Of a stretch of DNA of 64,000 nucleotides, positions 63,297 to 64,000 are shown in pieces. The position numbers and the translations under genes are program-made. The notes beneath the pieces were generated by a model that did no database searches, was not told the DNA's origin, and was given only the letters and a program-made list of their open reading frames with translations. The DNA comes from Bombella pollinis (GTDB lineage: Bacteria; Pseudomonadota; Alphaproteobacteria; Acetobacterales; Acetobacteraceae). The stretch lies in contig NZ_JANIDX010000002.1 in NCBI RefSeq assembly GCF_026385485.1, forward strand, positions 229,841 through 293,840, read 5' to 3'. How positions within the stretch are numbered: the stretch's first letter is position 1; each line of letters starts with the position of its first letter.

Positions 63297-64000
63297 TACC
63301 CTCTCCCCGCGAAACTACGAATTTGCACTCGCTTACATATGAGTGACATAATGACTTACTAAAGGATTAAAATCAAAACTGAAAGAACATAAAATCAAAA
63401 AAATCTCATTTTTCATTTCATTCCAATATAGATTAATATAAATATTTTGAAGTCTATAATTTATATTATTATGTATAGATACATTTAATTTTTTAATATT
63501 GGATTTTCTCCAAACAAATATGAATATTCTACAAAATAAACACCCAAATTAATATCAATTTAAAAATAATTAACTAAAGAATAATAAAATCTATCTTCAT
63601 TTTTTACAACACAAAAACATCTCTTTCATTATCTAAATCTTAACTCCCCAAAACTTCCTTTCACCGTGGAAATATATTCACCAAGAATCTTCCTTGCCTT
63701 GACACCATTCTGTCACAGGATCAACACAGTCATTGCATTGGTTAAGTTAGTCGATTTTTACAATGAAGTAGGTATCTCTTTCACAAAGAGATATTTTATC
63801 CGCTCCTAACACGTTAACTATAATCTGATTAAAATTACTATTCCAATAATCATTAAAAATGTATAGTAAGTCAATTCGTAAGATACTCGATAATATATCA
63901 AAAATAATTATAGTCTACTTATAAGTACATTCATTTGATAAAAACTTATAAAGAAAGTCAACTGACTAACGTATCAAGGCAGACAACCCTTTTAAATACT
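63297..64000. other. Long, very AT-rich stretch without recognised genes
   Basis: About 700 bases at the right edge with markedly lower GC than anything else in the window. No open frame of useful size, no tRNA, no insertion sequence end and no tandem repeat could be made out. Its right end is cut by the window. It may be an upstream region of a gene beyond the edge, or the boundary of an acquired segment. Confidence 0.5.

Noticed and set aside
63690..63730. TTGACA-containing promoter in the AT-rich right end
   Set aside because: A good -35-like box is present, but no -10 box lies at 16-18 bases, and there is no gene to assign.
23785..64000. Insertion sequences, prophage or integrase genes near the tRNA genes
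   Set aside because: No transposase- or integrase-like frame and no terminal inverted repeats were found on either strand.

Overview
The window looks like chromosome of an alphaproteobacterium, most probably an acetic acid bacterium (Acetobacteraceae). This is inferred from the gene orders dcw-lpxC-bamD-recN-ligA, ffh-rpsP-rimM-trmD-rplS-leuCDB and ispH-thrB-rnhA, the metX-metW pair and an IalB-family secreted protein; the genus cannot be fixed by eye. MurE carries the DNPR motif, and LpxC and BamD are present, so the cell is a Gram-negative with meso-diaminopimelate peptidoglycan and lipid A.

Layout. 1-23783 (+): the division and cell-wall cluster, entered inside ftsI and running murE, murF, mraY, murD, ftsW, murG, murC, murB, ddl, ftsQ, ftsA, ftsZ, lpxC, bamD, recN, ligA, then a CorC/HlyC-type membrane protein and a nicotinamidase. 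Most genes overlap or abut. 23785-35851: an AT-richer accessory island for surface glycans, with a secreted glycoamylase-like protein, UDP-galactopyranose mutase, GT2-, GT8- and two GT32-type glycosyltransferases, a HAD/FkbH-like multidomain protein, and three copies of an unrecognised protein of about 214 residues. 35975-37214: four tRNA genes (Arg, Pro and a tandem duplicate Asn) around gpt. 37282-43747: rnhA, thrB, ispH, lipoproteins, a CgeB-like glycosyltransferase with a coiled-coil partner, and small membrane proteins. 43866-53069 (-): two tandem aminotransferases, leuB/leuD/leuC, rplS, trmD, rimM, rpsP and ffh. 53277-58395: a quinone-reductase-like flavoprotein, a DUF2130 protein, a two-repeat type I-E CRISPR remnant, tRNA-Ser, small secreted paralogues, two hydrolase/oxidoreductase genes. 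58517-63296 (-): DEAD-box helicase, metW, metX, an unknown gene and an IalB-family protein, followed by about 700 bp of very AT-rich DNA that appears non-coding.

How it fits together. The first third makes lipid II and the divisome and is housekeeping. The most unusual part is the island at 25481-35851. Two GT32-type enzymes are each directly preceded, in the same orientation, by a member of the unrecognised protein family (motifs WFLD-x-x-GH, then FLSI/YLSI, then WE-x-FLP-x-T). This is a duplicated gene pair that suggests a two-component glycosylation module. A third, unpaired copy and an FkbH-like protein lie in the same locus. The second notable item is the single-spacer CRISPR relic at 55724-55813, with no cas genes in the window.
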